From: Icerya purchasi
Taxonomy: Eukaryota > Arthropoda > Insecta > Hemiptera > Monophlebidae
Direction of reading: 5' to 3'
Assembly (NCBI GenBank): GCA_039619475.1
Contig: CM077115.1
Span: forward strand, 595,101,643 to 595,165,642
Length of the DNA stretch: 64,000 bases
Every line of letters begins with the position of its first letter. The first letter of the stretch is position 1. The position numbers and the translations under genes were made by a program. This document shows positions 45,380 through 56,560 of the stretch, one piece after another. The notes below the pieces were generated by a model, which saw nothing but the letters and a program-made list of their open reading frames with translations, had not been told where the DNA came from and did no database searches.

Positions 45380-46235
45380 ATGTGTAGTAGACGCTGCCAT
45401 AAAACCAACTATATCTAACGATTTTAAAATGCGCTACAATTTTAGAAAAGCTAACTGAACCCGTTTCATGGAAGAACGGATATTCATGGCATAAACATAC
45501 CGCCAATAGTAAAATAATATGAGACCTTTGTTGAAACTGTTAAAGTAGTAACTGGTAAATGTATCCCGCGATGTGTGCGGAACGTTCAGAAATTTAACGA
45601 AGACCCGCTCAACAACGAAACTATTAAATGCGATTTAGAGAGCGCTGAACAGGTTGCTGCGAAACGTAATAAAGAATGGCAGGGACTGGTCGAAAACTTA
45701 GACTTCAGCATGGATAGCAGGAAAGCATGGCAGTTGTTGAAGAAATTAAAGGATGAAGATATTGTGCGCAAAGGAACACCAAATGTCACTGCTAATTAGA
45801 TTGTCCACCGGTTGCTAGTGAATGGCAAGGCAAAACAAAAGGTAAAACTGCCAAAAAGCAAAAATCGAATTGTAAGAAGTCACGCTACAGAAACAAATCA
45901 TTTTCAATAACCAATTGTCGAACTTGAGATTAGTAGCGCAATGAAAAATACTAAAAACCGGAATGCCACAAGCGTCGGTAGCATGCCAGTGGAACGAATA
46001 AAACACTTTGAAAGTGAAACTATTAAATGGATTCAACAAATGTTTAATATAACTCTATTAATAAAACAATTATTCTTAAGCCTTGGAGAAAAGCACATGT
46101 CATCGTATTATTAAAGCCTGGTAAAGAAACTAACGACTCAAAAAACTACCGCCCAATATCGCTTCTATGCCATCTGTATAAAATCTTTGAAAGAGTCATC
46201 CTGAACAGAATAAGCAAAACAACTGATCCAGAAAT
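45380..46235 (+). pseudogene. LINE with endonuclease end and RT start
   Basis: NFRKANWTRFMEERI (about 45430) and CIPRDVCGTF mark the linker after the endonuclease. 45575-45799 gives RKAWQLLKKLKDEDIVRKG. Then MKNTKNRNATSVGSMPVERI (T-G-x-D-G-x-P-x-E block, Asp lost), PWRKAHVIVLLKPGKETNDS and NYRPISLLCHLYKIFERVIL follow. These are the first blocks of a Jockey/I-group reverse transcriptase. The copy is cut at about 46236, where an opposite-strand LINE begins. Confidence 0.75.
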
Positions 46236-47515
46236 CATCATCGGGCCCAAAATCGATCCTTGCGGGCATCCGCGAGTAACATTTCGAAAATATGGTTGAT
46301 GTTCGTAAATAAATTTAATAGTTCTGGAAACTAAATATTGTCTTAAGACTGAGATTGTTCTATAATCGAGCCTGAGTGCTCTAATTTTGTGGAATAAGAC
46401 TGGCCACGAACAGTTATCAAAGGTGCCTTTAATATCCAACGTCAGCAGGCCGATCGCAGCCGATTATCGTGAGGTAAAACCGGCAGTATACAATTCAACA
46501 AAACAACAAAACATATTCAAACACCTTGGCTAAAGCGCTTAACAAGAGGTCTGGACGAGGATGAAAGACTAGGACTATGTCCGGGTTTTAGCACAAAAAC
46601 TGTCCTTCCTGCTCGCCAGGCTTCTGGGAAAACTCCGAACCTCAACAGAGCGATGAATAAGCTCTGAAGTAAATTAGGACAGTGGAAATTCAAGATCTTC
46701 AAACATTTATTCGTCAGCTGGTCTAAGCCAGGAGCTTTATTTTTAGTCCGGCGAAGAATATCCTTAATTTCCGCTTTGGAAATAAATAGTTTGCTGTTAA
46801 AACTAAAGCCGCTAAGGTTAAATCTCTGAAATTATTGCAACTTGTGTGAGAAGTTTTCGTCCCCATTTGTGTTTGAGTTTATTTTTATAAAAATGATTAA
46901 GAAGGGCCTTTATCTTTGAATCCTTATCGGAAATTGTTTAATTATTCTGGTCTAAAAAATACGGAAGAATCTGTAACTGGCGTTTATTTTTTGAAAATAG
47001 TCTTGTAAGGAAGGCCCCATAGTTTCGAATCGGAACAGAATTTTTTCCAATTTTCAGTTTTCGCCTTTCGAATTTCTTTATTAAAAATTTTTCGAACCAA
47101 ATTCATAACCAGGCGTGCATTGTGATCATTAGTTCCTCGTTTGTGTGAACGTTGAACCCGTTTGCGCAATTTTCTTAGAATTATTTGTAAAATCTCTAAA
47201 TTAATATTTCACCACGAATTCCTATTTAATTGAACTGTTTCAGTGCTGCTGCTAATAATATCGTGAAGTGTGTTATGGAAATTTTCTAACATTATTTTCA
47301 GTCGGTGGGAATCATTAGCAGTCTTAAAATCGCAGTTTAAGTGCGAATGTTCTACAACGATTTTATTAAATTTTTTATAATTTATAATGTAATGCGTTAA
47401 GCTATTAATAATATTCATTTTTACTGATAGTTTAAACTGAATCGGACTGTGTTCTGAATAAATTGCTTTATTATCTACCTTCCAGTCACTGATTACATTA
47501 GGTCGAACCATGGAT
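46236..47515 (-). pseudogene. R1-like LINE, endonuclease end to RT palm, minus strand
   Basis: On the minus strand, from high to low coordinates: ISDWKVDNKAIYSEHSPIQF (endonuclease end with S-x-H), then RNSWWNINLEILQ and KRGTNDHNARLVMNLVRKIF. GVFPEAWRAGRTVFVLKPGH follows, then LDIKGTFDNCSWPVLFHKIR-type blocks (46439-46380; MDIKG here) and VTRGCPQGSILGP. D-I-K-G-x-F-D-N-x-x-W and R-G-C-P-Q-G-S are typical of R1-clade elements. It ends abruptly before the x-A-D-D box, so the 3' half is lost. It contains stops and frameshifts. Confidence 0.8.
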
Positions 47516-47519
47516 CAAA

Positions 47520-47733
47520 GTTTCCATGCCTCTGGTTTCGCCTGTTTTATTTTATGTTTGTATTCCTTAAAACTTTCTTTATACGTGTGGTATAATACTT
47601 CACTTTTAATACAGAATTTTGATACTTACAATATTTCTTATAATATTTACTGACTAATTGTTTCCTGTATTACAAGTCACTAGTTCACCAATAAACTGTT
47701 GTATTTCTTTTAATAGTTTTAGAATGTGCTAAT
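47520..47733 (-). pseudogene. LINE linker region, left of the hAT insertion
   Basis: Minus-strand frames give AHSKTIKRNTTVYWWTSDL, then YYKKYCKYQNSVLKVKYY and a K-H-K-I-K-Q-A-K segment, the lysine-rich linker between endonuclease and reverse transcriptase of Jockey/I-group LINEs. The preceding part of the same element probably lies at 54548-54842 on the other side of the hAT element. Confidence 0.6.
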
Positions 47734-47741
47734 ACTAACAT
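47734..47741. repeat. hAT target-site duplication, left
   Basis: ACTAACAT; the right copy at 54540-54547 is ACTAACAA, matching at 7 of 8 positions. Confidence 0.75.
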
Positions 47742-48047
47742 CAGTGGCGTAGCTTGCCTAAGACGGGCTCTGTATTAAAATTTGTTGGAGGGCCCTAATA
47801 AAGTGTAAAGATTTTTCATAAAAGAAACAGGGGGCACGGTGTAGACCTTCACGAAGCGCGAAGAACGCGAACAACAACAATAATACGGTAATTTTATAGC
47901 GCGGGTGCCCCTGGAAACGTCTAGCACGAGTGTTAGACGGCTAACTACACCACTTCAATCGTCGCCGGTGAAGCAAAGACTTAAAAAGAAAAGTCAATGA
48001 GTTGTCATCTAAACAGCCCTTATAAGAGCTACGGGACTAAGTGCATC

Positions 48048-48362
48048 ATGAGCAGTCTCCGGATATTGCAGTTAAACGTAGAAGGAATTTCAAGAAGCAA
48101 AACAGAATGTTTGGCACGTATAGCCCATGAAAATGAGATTGATATTATCGTGCTTCAGGAGACACATACTGAAAAAGATTCGGACCTTTTTGCTCGTGGA
48201 AGCGTTCAGGAATATAAGATCGCAGACCATATCTCTCACCCAAAATATGGTTTGGCTACATATGTGCGAATTGGTTTGGCCTCACAGATAAAAGTTATAA
48301 AGAAATCAACTCAAGGTAACTATTTAAATATTGCTTTGAAAGTAGATAACTTGATGATATAA
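48048..48362 (+). pseudogene. LINE apurinic-like endonuclease, N-terminal half
   Basis: From ATG at 48048 (an upstream in-frame ATG is at 47997) the frame reads MSSLRILQLNVEGISRSKTE, then IDIIVLQETHTEKDSDLF. L-Q-L-N-V-x-G and L-Q-E-T-H carry the Asn and Glu that hold the metal ion in the AP-endonuclease family. The frame is cut at about 48346-48359 by the Penelope insertion; the rest continues after 50404. Confidence 0.85.
48346..48359. repeat. Penelope target-site duplication, left
   Basis: ATAACTTGATGATA; an identical copy is at 50391-50404. Confidence 0.9.
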
Positions 48363-48649
48363 ATGTAGGTTAATACATCCTGTTTGTTAAAATGGTATAA
48401 TAAAACAAACTTTAATAACAAACAATATAGAATAATAAATTAGATAAATACCTATTTAGAAACGTTTTCGGGCATAACCCATCATCAGCTAACACTAACT
48501 TAAAGGAAACTTAAAACATACTGAAGTGAATATAGGGAATACATGTGTATATATAGTGGATGTAAAGAGGAATAAACGTAGCAGGTATAAAACTCAAAAG
48601 GTTGAAAATGCTAATAATTAATATAAAATAAAACAAGAAGACAAAAAAG

Positions 48650-49861
48650 TTAAATTTTTATATTAAACAGTGGATTATTATTATTAGGTGTTTGGTCATT
48701 TAAAATATTATTTTTATATTTATTTATATAATAATTTTCAGCAATGTTCATATTATTACCTTTGTGATAAGTGGCCAGGATGGTTACAGTATTTTCTATT
48801 GAATTTGGTTTATGTTTATTTTTAATTAGATGTTCTGCATAGGTTGATTTTTCTATTTCATTATTATTAAATGCTTTTATATGTTCTTTATATCTACAAT
48901 TAATTTTTCGCCCTGTTTGACCAATGTATGATTTCTCACAATCAGTACAATTTATTTTATATATACCGCTATTTTCGTAAATATTATTATTTTTTAAATT
49001 TAAGGTGTTTATTTTATATCTTAAATTATTTTTAGTTTTGAATGCTACATTTAAACCTTGTTTTTTAAATAAATTGGTTAATTTGTATATGTTATTGTTT
49101 ATAAATGTGAATGTTATCCATCCTTTATTGTTAGTAGCATTATTGACTCTTAATTTTTGTATATATTTTGATTTTGATTTTATTTTGTGAATTAGTTTAT
49201 CTATTATTTGTTCGTCATAACCATTATTTCTTGCTAAAGTCTTTAATATATTAATTTCTATTTGTTTTTTATTTATATTCATGGGTGTAGTTAATAATCT
49301 ATTTATTGCGGTCATGAAGTAAGCATATTTATGTTGGTTTGGGTGGTTTGATGTTTTATGAATTATATTATCAGTGGTGGTTTGTTTTCTATAAATATTA
49401 TATATTAACTTATCCTTTGATTTTATTATTGTTATATCTAAGAAATTTATTTTGTTATTTTCTTCTTTTTCCATAGTATAATGAATATTTTTGTGAATTT
49501 TATTTAAATCATTTAGAATGTCATTTTCAGTATTACTACTATTTTCATAAAAAATTAGTAGTGTATCATCTACATATCTAATATAAGATTTAATATTGTA
49601 TTTTTGTATTATATTTTCCATGTATATTTCTTCTAAATTTTGTAGAAAGATTTTACTTAAAATACCTGACAAAGGTGAGCCCATAGCTAAACCATTATTT
49701 TGTATATACATGGAGTTATTAAAATTAAAGTAATTTTGCTCTGTAACAGTTTTAATTATTTGGATTAATTGATTACAAAAAATATTATTCTTTAACTTAT
49801 TTACAGATTTTTTAATTATATCTATGGTTTCATTTATAGGTATATTTGTATGAGAAATCAT
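48650..49861 (-). pseudogene. Penelope reverse transcriptase with GIY-YIG endonuclease, 5'-truncated
   Basis: The 403-residue open frame has TNIPINETIDIIKK right at the start, NGLAMGSPLSGILSKIFLQN and IRYVDDTLLIFYENS (catalytic Y-V-D-D). After a Lys/Asn-rich linker come SGIYKINCTDCEKSYIGQTG and RYKEHIKAF, the GIY-YIG nuclease with its C-x-x-C. This order is diagnostic for Penelope-like elements. Family members are about twice as long. Here the N-terminal half ends within the first catalytic block (the Asp before S-L-x-T-N-I-P is gone), so polymerase activity is not expected even though the frame is open. Confidence 0.92.
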
Positions 49862-50139
49862 ACATTGGTCAAACAGGGCGAAAAATTAATTGTAGATATA
49901 AAGAACATATAAAAGCATTTAATAATAATGAAATAGAAAAATCAACCTATGCAGAACATCTAATTAAAAATAAACATAAACCAAATTCAATAGAAAATAC
50001 TGTAACCATCCTGGCCACTTATCACAAAGGTAATAATATGAACATTGCTGAAAATTATTATATAAATAAATATAAAAATAATATTTTAAATGACCAAACA
50101 CCTAATAATAATAATCCACTGTTTAATATAAAAATTTAA
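49846..50139 (+). pseudogene. Penelope GIY-YIG end, inverted partial copy
   Basis: 97 residues beginning MYEKSYIGQTGRKINCRYKE are the same as the C-terminal end of the minus-strand protein. The copy starts at the YIG half, lacking the GIY part. It is the coding portion of the right inverted arm. Confidence 0.9.
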
Positions 50140-50404
50140 CTTTTTTGTCTTCTTGTTTTATTTTATATTAATTATTAGCATTTTCAACCTTTTGAGTTTT
50201 ATACCTGCTACGTTTATTCCTCTTTACATCCACTATATATACACATGTATTCCCTATATTCACTTCAGTATGTTTTAAGTTTCCTTTAAGTTAGTGTTAG
50301 CTGATGATGGGTTATGCCCGAAAACGTTTCTAAATAGGTATTTATCTAATTTATTATTCTATATTGTTTGTTATTAAAGTTTGTTTTATTATAACTTGAT
50401 GATA

Positions 50405-51005
50405 GTTAAAATATATAAACCATCTTGTATATTATGGAACGCAAAACCCCTCTACCAAACTATAAATCACCATGCATTTATGTAGGCGATTTTAATGGTC
50501 ATAGTACCATGTGTATTCAAAAACTGACGAAAATGGAACAATCATTGAGAATTGAATAGAACACACCAACATGGAGCTAATATTTAATGCTAAGAATAAC
50601 GGAACGTTTAAATCAGCGAGATGGAATCAAGACTATAACCCTGACCTTTGTATATTCCTAGGAGAAAATAATGTTGCAGTAAAAACTACACCATACCGAA
50701 CAGTTCTTTGTGATTTCCCAAACTCGCAGCATCGTCCTGTATTGATCGATACAGGGGTTTATATTCCAGGTGTAAAGTCCATCCCAAAGAATAGATGGAA
50801 CTTTAAAAAGGCTAAATGGGAGACCTTCAAACAAGTAATAGAAGAAAAAATTCCAAATTTACTACCAGTTGTTGGAAACTACAGGAAATTTATTCAAACA
50901 GTTAAAGAAGCAGCTTACAAGAGTAATCCACGTGGTAGAAGGAAGAACTATGTATCATGCTGGAATGAGGAATGTTCTGAGCTTCACAATGCATTTAAAG
51001 TTTGA
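50405..51005 (+). pseudogene. LINE endonuclease C-half and linker (continuation)
   Basis: Directly after the right duplication the host LINE resumes: YVGDFNGHS-like G-D-F-N-x-H (about 50480-50510, shifted frame). 50571-51005 gives RWNQDYNPDLCIFLGENN, then NSQHRPVLI (the catalytic His region, S-x-H) and IPKNRWNFKKAKWETFKQVI. Frames change near 50560 and 51005. Confidence 0.75.
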
Positions 51006-51080
51006 GGTGATCAACTTATAGCAGCAGCTGAATTATTAGCAAAGCTCAACGAAGAATGAAAAAATAGATGGATCAAGACA

Positions 51081-52231
51081 ATGAAAAATATTAACTTCAC
51101 GCATAATAGCAAAAAAGCATGGGCATTGCTTAGAAAACTTGGAACTGATCCCCAACGAAATAAGCGTACCCAGTATACAATTAATGCAGATGCAATTGCA
51201 TCAAGGCTTCTGAGTAAGACAAAGTTCCCACTAGAAAAACTAGAAACCAGAATGGTAAAAATTGGGCTAAATAAAATAAAAAATAACCTTAAACTCAATG
51301 AGAAATTTTCTGGTTTAGTTTCTATAAAGGAACTTGATATTGCCCTAACTCAAACGAAAAACAAGAAAACAGCTGGATTTGACGGAATTTATCCAGAGTT
51401 CTTGAAAAATCTGGGTCCAAAAGCAAAAACCTTTCTTTGTGGGATGTTCAATGAAATAATTGCAACAGCCAGATTACTTAAAGAGTTCAAGAAATCTAAA
51501 ATAATTTCGATTAAGAAGCCAGGTAAAGAAGGAAGAGAAGCAGAAGACTATCGCCCAATATCTCTTCTTAGCGTAGGATATAAGGTGTTGGAACGAATTG
51601 TCTATAACAAAATAGCAATCAAAGTGGACAGTCATTTACCAGTATTCCAGGCTGGTCTTCGAGCAGGAAGATTCTGCATAGACCAGTCGCTGCCATTACA
51701 CAGCACACAGAAAATGGTTTTGAAAAAAATGAGAAGACATTAGCTGTACTTCTAGACCTGATTTCCGCTTACGATACTGTTTGGCGCGAGCGATTATTAT
51801 TAAAGCTGGCTTCTATTATTCCATGCTCCCGAATCTTGCGACTTATAAATAGCATGCTGTCGGGTAGATATTTTCGTGTCTTCTTAGGAGAAAATAGCAG
51901 CAAGTGGCGTCGAATAAATCATGGCCTTCCACAAGGATCGATGTTGGCGCCGCTACTTTTTAATATCTACGTTAGTGATATCCCTGACACATCTGGTAAA
52001 ATGTTCCAGTATGCAGATGATGTTGCCATGGCCGTGCAAGGAAAAGACCTGCAGAGTTGCATATCAACTATGGAAAATGACCTAATACAGATGAGTGAAT
52101 ATTTGCATAAATGGAAATTGCGGCCGAACCCCCGCAAGACAGAGTCAGCGTGTTTCCATCTTAAAAGCCGGATGGCAAAAATCGAACCTGTAGTGAAATT
52201 TGAAGGAGCAGATCTAGCAAACAGAAAATAG
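51081..52231 (+). pseudogene. LINE reverse transcriptase, frameshifted
   Basis: 51081-51743 carries KTAGFDGIYPEFLKNLG, KIISIKKPGKEGREAEDYRP and VFQAGLRAGRFCIDQSL. A shift near 51720-51745 leads to AVLLDLISAYDTVWRERLLL (first catalytic Asp). 51836-52231 then has INHGLPQGSMLAPLLFNIY and KMFQYADDVAMAVQGKD (Y-A-D-D, about 52008-52030). Beyond the stop at 52231 the frame continues PKYLGVTLDHTLSYNEHL, then AAEYCSSVWCNSYHVKKVDV to about 52540. All catalytic residues are present, but in two frames. Confidence 0.88.
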
Positions 52232-52539
52232 CCAAAATACCTAGGCGTGACATTAGATCATACCTTATCATATAACGAGCATCTAATTCGCTTATCCAAA
52301 AAGTTAAAAACGCGAATAAATCTCATCAGAAGACTTGCAGATTCTAGTTAGGGTGCTGGTGCAAGAACACTCAGTATCTCTGCTCTGGTGCTTGTATACT
52401 CGGCAGCCGAATATTGTTCATCAGTCTGGTGCAATAGCTACCATGTTAAGAAAGTAGATGTAATGTTAAATGAAGCCCTCCGAATCATATCAGGAACGAT
52501 CAAGTCGACGGCACTCTCCAGCTGCAATCAGATGGGAGG

Positions 52540-53228
52540 TAGCTTTAATTAAGGATAAAAATAAAATTTAAGATTTATCCCAAAATGCCAATCTCTGTAG
52601 TGATAAGGTCCGCACCGGTATCAAGACTTACATCCCGAAGATCACCTTAGACATCAGACAAATTATTATCAGAAGGCTTGAAATATTTCAGTAAATGGAA
52701 AACGATATGGGAAAAGAACCTAGAATATACAAAAAATTCCCATTTAGTAGTCGACCCAAGGAAAGAAGTTGCAGAAATGGATTTATCTAGAAAAGAGTAG
52801 GCCAGCGGTGTGACAACCCAGTGACGATCAAACATTCCCTGTTCGATTGTAACGCCTACCAGCCAGACAGAGTCCGAGCTGGACTCAATAATATTCATCC
52901 AGGTTTGACAATGAACGACAATATGTGTAAAGAAGTAATCGTTTTTTTAAAAAACGTTTCACTTTTTAAATTGATTTAAATTTTCATGTTCAACTACGCT
53001 TGTCACACATCGCGTGACCCTTTTGTTTTGTTTTGTTTTCCTTTTCCTTTTATTTTGTTTTGTTTTCCTTTTCCTTTTATTTTTCTTTTCTTTTCTTTTC
53101 TTTGCTTGTTAAGTAATACTGAAATAACTTTTGTAAATGTAAACGATATATTATACGTAATCTTTAAGAACCGAATGTAAATTTCGTGGTCGCTGAAGGC
53201 CAAGATGTCATATAGCGACCATAAATAA
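52540..53228 (+). mobile_element. Truncated LINE inserted in the larger LINE
   Basis: Frames give ANLCSDKVRTGIKTYIPKIT, then RCDNPVTIKHSLFDCNAYQP, and end VIVFLKNVSLFKLI-stop (52977). The tail has alternating TTTTGTTTTGTTTTCC blocks and ends in CATAAATAAATAAG near 53220. This C-terminus belongs to the same LINE group as 24148-24432 (FLKDISVFQLI). It interrupts the host LINE, whose C-terminal coding part resumes after it. Confidence 0.75.
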
Positions 53229-53465
53229 ATAAGTAGAAAACTCTTAACAAAATTCGGACCGAACAGAGAAGATGCGGTTATTTAGTGCAAAAATGGGGTA
53301 TGATGACGACAGCTGCATGTCAGTGCGGAAATTCCAAACAGACAATGCAACATATACTGGATGACTGTAATGAATTTGCACTCTCACATTTAACGTTGGA
53401 GGATATAAATGAACTAAAAGACGGAGCTATAGACTAGTTAACAAAACTGAAACTAGAATTATAAT
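53229..53465 (+). pseudogene. C-terminal zinc region of the nested LINE
   Basis: LNKIRTEQRRCGYLVQKWGM, then CQCGNSKQTMQHILDDCNEF and AIDWLTKLKLEL-type end (one stop in W), the C-x-C-G...T-M-x-H-I-x-x-x-C motif that closes this type of LINE. It follows the insertion at 52540-53228 and precedes the LINE's 3' end at 53533. Confidence 0.75.
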
Positions 53466-53650
53466 TAAGAATTATGTATTATTATTTACCACATTTCTTA
53501 TATATCCGACGATTATACGATAAGAAGAAAAAGATAAAAGAAACAAAAACGCTCGCATTAAATTAAAATAATTATTTATTGATTCAAAGTTATTACTTAC
53601 AATAAATGCTCCTGGGAGCTAAGTTACAATTCAATCCAAATAATTCCATT

Positions 53651-54001
53651 TCAATCAAATATACACTTTTCTCGCCTTCTTTCGGCAAACTTATTTATTA
53701 AATTATCCTTAGATGAAGACGATTTCAGCTTTTCTAGATTTCCTGCCTCTATGGACAATAAAGACAAGTCTGAAAGCCATTCCTGTCCCATTGAAGTCCT
53801 AAGATAATTTTTTATCAGTTTTAATTTTGAGAAACTTCTTTCAGCTGCAGCAGTTGTAACCGAAAGGGTCAAAAATAGACAGCATGCCATTATTACCTCC
53901 AGAAAACTGGACGCAAGGTTATTGAATTTTATCAGTAATAATTCCGCGAGTTCTTTAATGGAGTGAATTTTCTGAATTTTAGATTTTAAGCAGGTTTTCA
54001 A
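53651..54001 (-). pseudogene. hAT transposase, C-terminal dimerisation region
   Basis: 116 residues with SFLEVIMACCLFLTLSVTTA, then AERSFSKLKLIKNYLRTSMG and LSDLSLLSIEAGNLEKL. S-V-T-T-A-x-A-E-R-S-F-S-K-L-K-x-I-K-x-x-L-R-x-x-M is the hAT C-terminal dimerisation motif, close to the ZMYM-type hAT group. The upstream catalytic part is missing or dispersed at 54100-54300. It is read in the same direction as the element defined by its TIRs. Confidence 0.85.
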
Positions 54002-54539
54002 AGCAATTAATTGTGAACAATACAGAGTTCAACTGACATGACTTTACTGTATTCAGCAGGCAGTTTTCCGGCATATTTTTTTATCATTTCGTTTCAAAAA
54101 TATAAGAGTTTCTGTAACACTTCGAACATATTACTCAGGTCACAGAGGTTCTAGAATCTTTGTTTAGTTCTCATAGAAATTAATATATCTAAAGAGCATT
54201 AGTACACATTGACTTTAAAGTACGATTTCAGGTTTGAAATTATCTCATCTTCTGCTAGCTCATCAAAAAAAACGGTTCGTTATCTTCCGTCTTTTATTTT
54301 TTAAAACATTAGCTACCCTTCACTCTTTCGCTAAATCTGTGGACTCGTTTAGTAAGGGATGGAACAAATTTTGATATCTTACTTCGTTCAGTCCATTTAA
54401 AAGATTACTGAGTAAAATACTAGCTTTCTGGAAGTCATACTGCATTTTTACGAATTTTTGCTCACACACGTTCAGGGCCCCTGTACCCTGGGGGCCCCGT
54501 ATAATTGATACGGCTGATACGGCGGTAGCTACGCCTCTG

Positions 54540-54547
54540 ACTAACAA
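54540..54547. repeat. hAT target-site duplication, right
   Basis: ACTAACAA, partner of 47734-47741. Confidence 0.75.
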
Positions 54548-54842
54548 AACTGAAACTGTGATAACCAATTATTAATATCAGTCATTGAAGTGCATTGCAC
54601 AGTTAAATCTATAAGAGAGGCAAAGTTAGTGATGTTTAAGTTCAATTTATTATAATTTTTGTGGTAATCATATCAGTTATAGTATTATTTTCAAAGTTTA
54701 AAGTAAAATGAATGTAAAAATGATTGCTGCCATTTAATTCTCTACTAAATTTTCAATTTAATATAAGATCAAATGCGTTATTAGTTACTAAAGTTAAGTC
54801 GATGATTGTGCTTACTTGCTTCTTCCTTTTAAATGTATAGTC
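54548..54842 (-). pseudogene. LINE endonuclease end, right of the hAT insertion
   Basis: Minus-strand frames give IIDLTLVTNNAFDLILN, then ELNGSNHFYIHFTL, the endonuclease block with I-D-L-T and G-S-x-H (catalytic Asp and His area). It is followed by INNWLSQF-like linker. It directly abuts the hAT right end and is the probable 5'-side partner of 47520-47733. Confidence 0.6.
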
Positions 54843-55875
54843 ATCTTTAATGTTTAATAATCGCATGTCGAAAGCTCGTGATGACCATCTACGATATGTG
54901 GTAAGCAAATACGGTCTGGGAGACAGAAACGAGAGAGGAGTGCTGCTTTTAGAATTCTACATAGAAAATAAACTATATATTACCAACTGGCGGTCAACAC
55001 GAAATCAGATAGATTATATCCTTATTAAATCTAGATGGAAGACGTTTGTAAGCAATGTTAAAACTAGACCCGGAATGGACTGTGGAAGGACAAAGAATCA
55101 CATATAACAAATCGATGGGAACTCGGCACCAATAAGCAATATCAGAATCGGGTGATAAATTCCCTGAAATCAATCACTACAGAAGAAATACAGAATTCAT
55201 CAGCGAAGGAACTATGGAGTAATATGAAATCAAAAATAGAGAAAGCGGCAAAAGCCTGCAAATCAAAAAACAGAAGGACAAACAAGCCGTGGATATCACA
55301 ACAAACGTGGACATTAATAAAAGAGCGGCAGCAGATAAAAACCAAAGGATTGAATAGCACTAGTAATGCTGAAAAATGGAAAACATTAACGGTAGAAATA
55401 AAAAGCGCCTTAAAGAAAGATAAAAACAAATACATCACATGGATATGTGGTGAGATAGAAGATCATAAAAACCAAAATAATCCAAAAGACTTATTCCGAA
55501 AGGTGAGAATGATAACGGGAAAATTTAAACTACGTTACTTTCCGATTAAAGATGAAACAGGAAATCTTCTTACTGAAACAAGCAAAATATTAAATAGATG
55601 GAGACAATACTGCGATAAGCTCATGCACAGTGATGAGGATGGGAATGTTCAGGAACACGAACCTATTAACCAATTAAAGGAACCGCCGATTTTGAGAGGT
55701 GAGGTTATAACGGCCATACAGAAACTCTCCAATAACAAGTCGGGAGGAACTGACGGCTTAGTAGCAGAAATAATAAAAGCTACGGGGATCCAGGAGCTGA
55801 TATACTGCACCAAGTCTGTGAAAAAATATGGAACACGCAGAAATGGCCACCCGAATGGAGAGAATCCCCGTTGAA
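54843..55875 (+). pseudogene. RTE-type LINE, endonuclease end to RT start
   Basis: 54850-55107 gives DHLRYVVSKYGLGDRNERG, then STRNQIDYILIKSRW and GMDCG (endonuclease end, with a small deletion after YITN). 55152-55874 gives NKPWISQQTWTLIKERQQIK, IEDHKNQNNPKDLFRKVRMI, NRWRQYCDKLM and LSNNKSGGTDGLVAEIIKAT, the first RT block. These are RTE-like landmarks. It is truncated before the Y-x-D-D box. Confidence 0.8.
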
Positions 55876-55984
55876 GTAATTTCTTCCTTCTGATCTTTAC
55901 ATGCTCCTCAATTATATGTGACACCGATAGAACATTTGTTGTCAAAATCAATGATTCTTTCCGGGAAAAAAGCATAAAGTTTTA

Positions 55985-56560
55985 TCATCAGTACCGCAAG
56001 TAGTCTATTGGGACGACCCCCATTGTACTCTATTTATACATCCGATCTACCTAGTTTGTAATACTAGCAACATACGCTGATTATATAGCCATTTTTAGCG
56101 TTAAATAAGGATGCCACACATACACCCCAATAATTCCGTTCAGAAGAATCATTTACCGAATAGACAGGTAAGCAAAACTATGGAGAATAGTTTTTAATAC
56201 GGATAAGTGCCGGCACATTACATTCACAAACCGAACAACTGAATACCCAACAATAAACATTAATAACAAAGTAATTCCACAAGTTCATCTCATATGGGAA
56301 TGTAGCTGTACCGAAGGCTTACATGGTGCTTTCATGTGACACAAACTCGACAGAGCGTTACTGCCTGCGCTAAGCTATTGCATTCATTATTGGGACACAG
56401 GTCGGCATTGAACTTAAACACGGAACGACCTATTCATTTAACTATGATAGCTCCGATTTGGCGATATGGTTTAGAATTACCATATGGTTCCACTTGCAAA
56501 AGTTAGCCTATATATTGGAACGTTATCGTTTACTTTTAATCCTACAGGGATGCCAACCAC
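55985..56560 (+). pseudogene. Jockey-type LINE, RT palm to thumb
   Basis: Frames give GRPPLYSIYTSDLP (L-G-P-L-L-Y-x-x-Y-T-S-D-L-P), then a damaged x-Y-A-D-x-I-A-I-F-S box near 56070-56100 and WRIVFNTDKCRHITFTNRTT. AMIAPIWRYGLELPYGSTCK follows (about 56440-56505). Many frame changes. It may be the same family as the C-terminal piece at 43960-44275. Confidence 0.65.

Larger units (their letters stand above)
48360..50390 (-). mobile_element. Penelope-like element with inverted arms
   Basis: It is flanked by a perfect 14-bp duplication. Two 542-bp arms (48397-48938 and 49851-50392) are inverted copies of the 3' part of the element. The main copy runs on the minus strand and is cut within the reverse transcriptase. 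A 37-bp extension lies outside the left arm (48360-48396), as known for Penelope ends. Where compared, the arms appear identical, so the insertion is young compared with its host LINE. Confidence 0.9.
47830..53533 (+). mobile_element. Near full-length LINE nested in the hAT
   Basis: A perfect 12-bp duplication ATAAAAGAAACA stands at 47818-47829 and 53534-53545. The insert begins GGGGGCACGG, has a ~170-bp GC-richer 5' UTR, and encodes endonuclease, reverse transcriptase and a C-terminal Cys/His region. It ends with GATAAGAAGAAAAAG. It has itself received a Penelope element (48360-50390) and a second truncated LINE (about 52540-53228). Frameshifts and stops make it inactive. Confidence 0.88.
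47742..54539 (-). mobile_element. hAT transposon, split by nested insertions
   Basis: The left end CAGTGGCGTAGCT and the reversed right end CAGAGGCGTAGCT form terminal inverted repeats, flanked by the 8-bp duplication ACTAACAT/ACTAACAA. The span is 6.8 kb, but 5.7 kb of that is a LINE inserted at 47830. What remains of the hAT itself is about 1.1 kb, with the C-terminal part of a transposase on the minus strand at 53651-54001. Confidence 0.85.
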
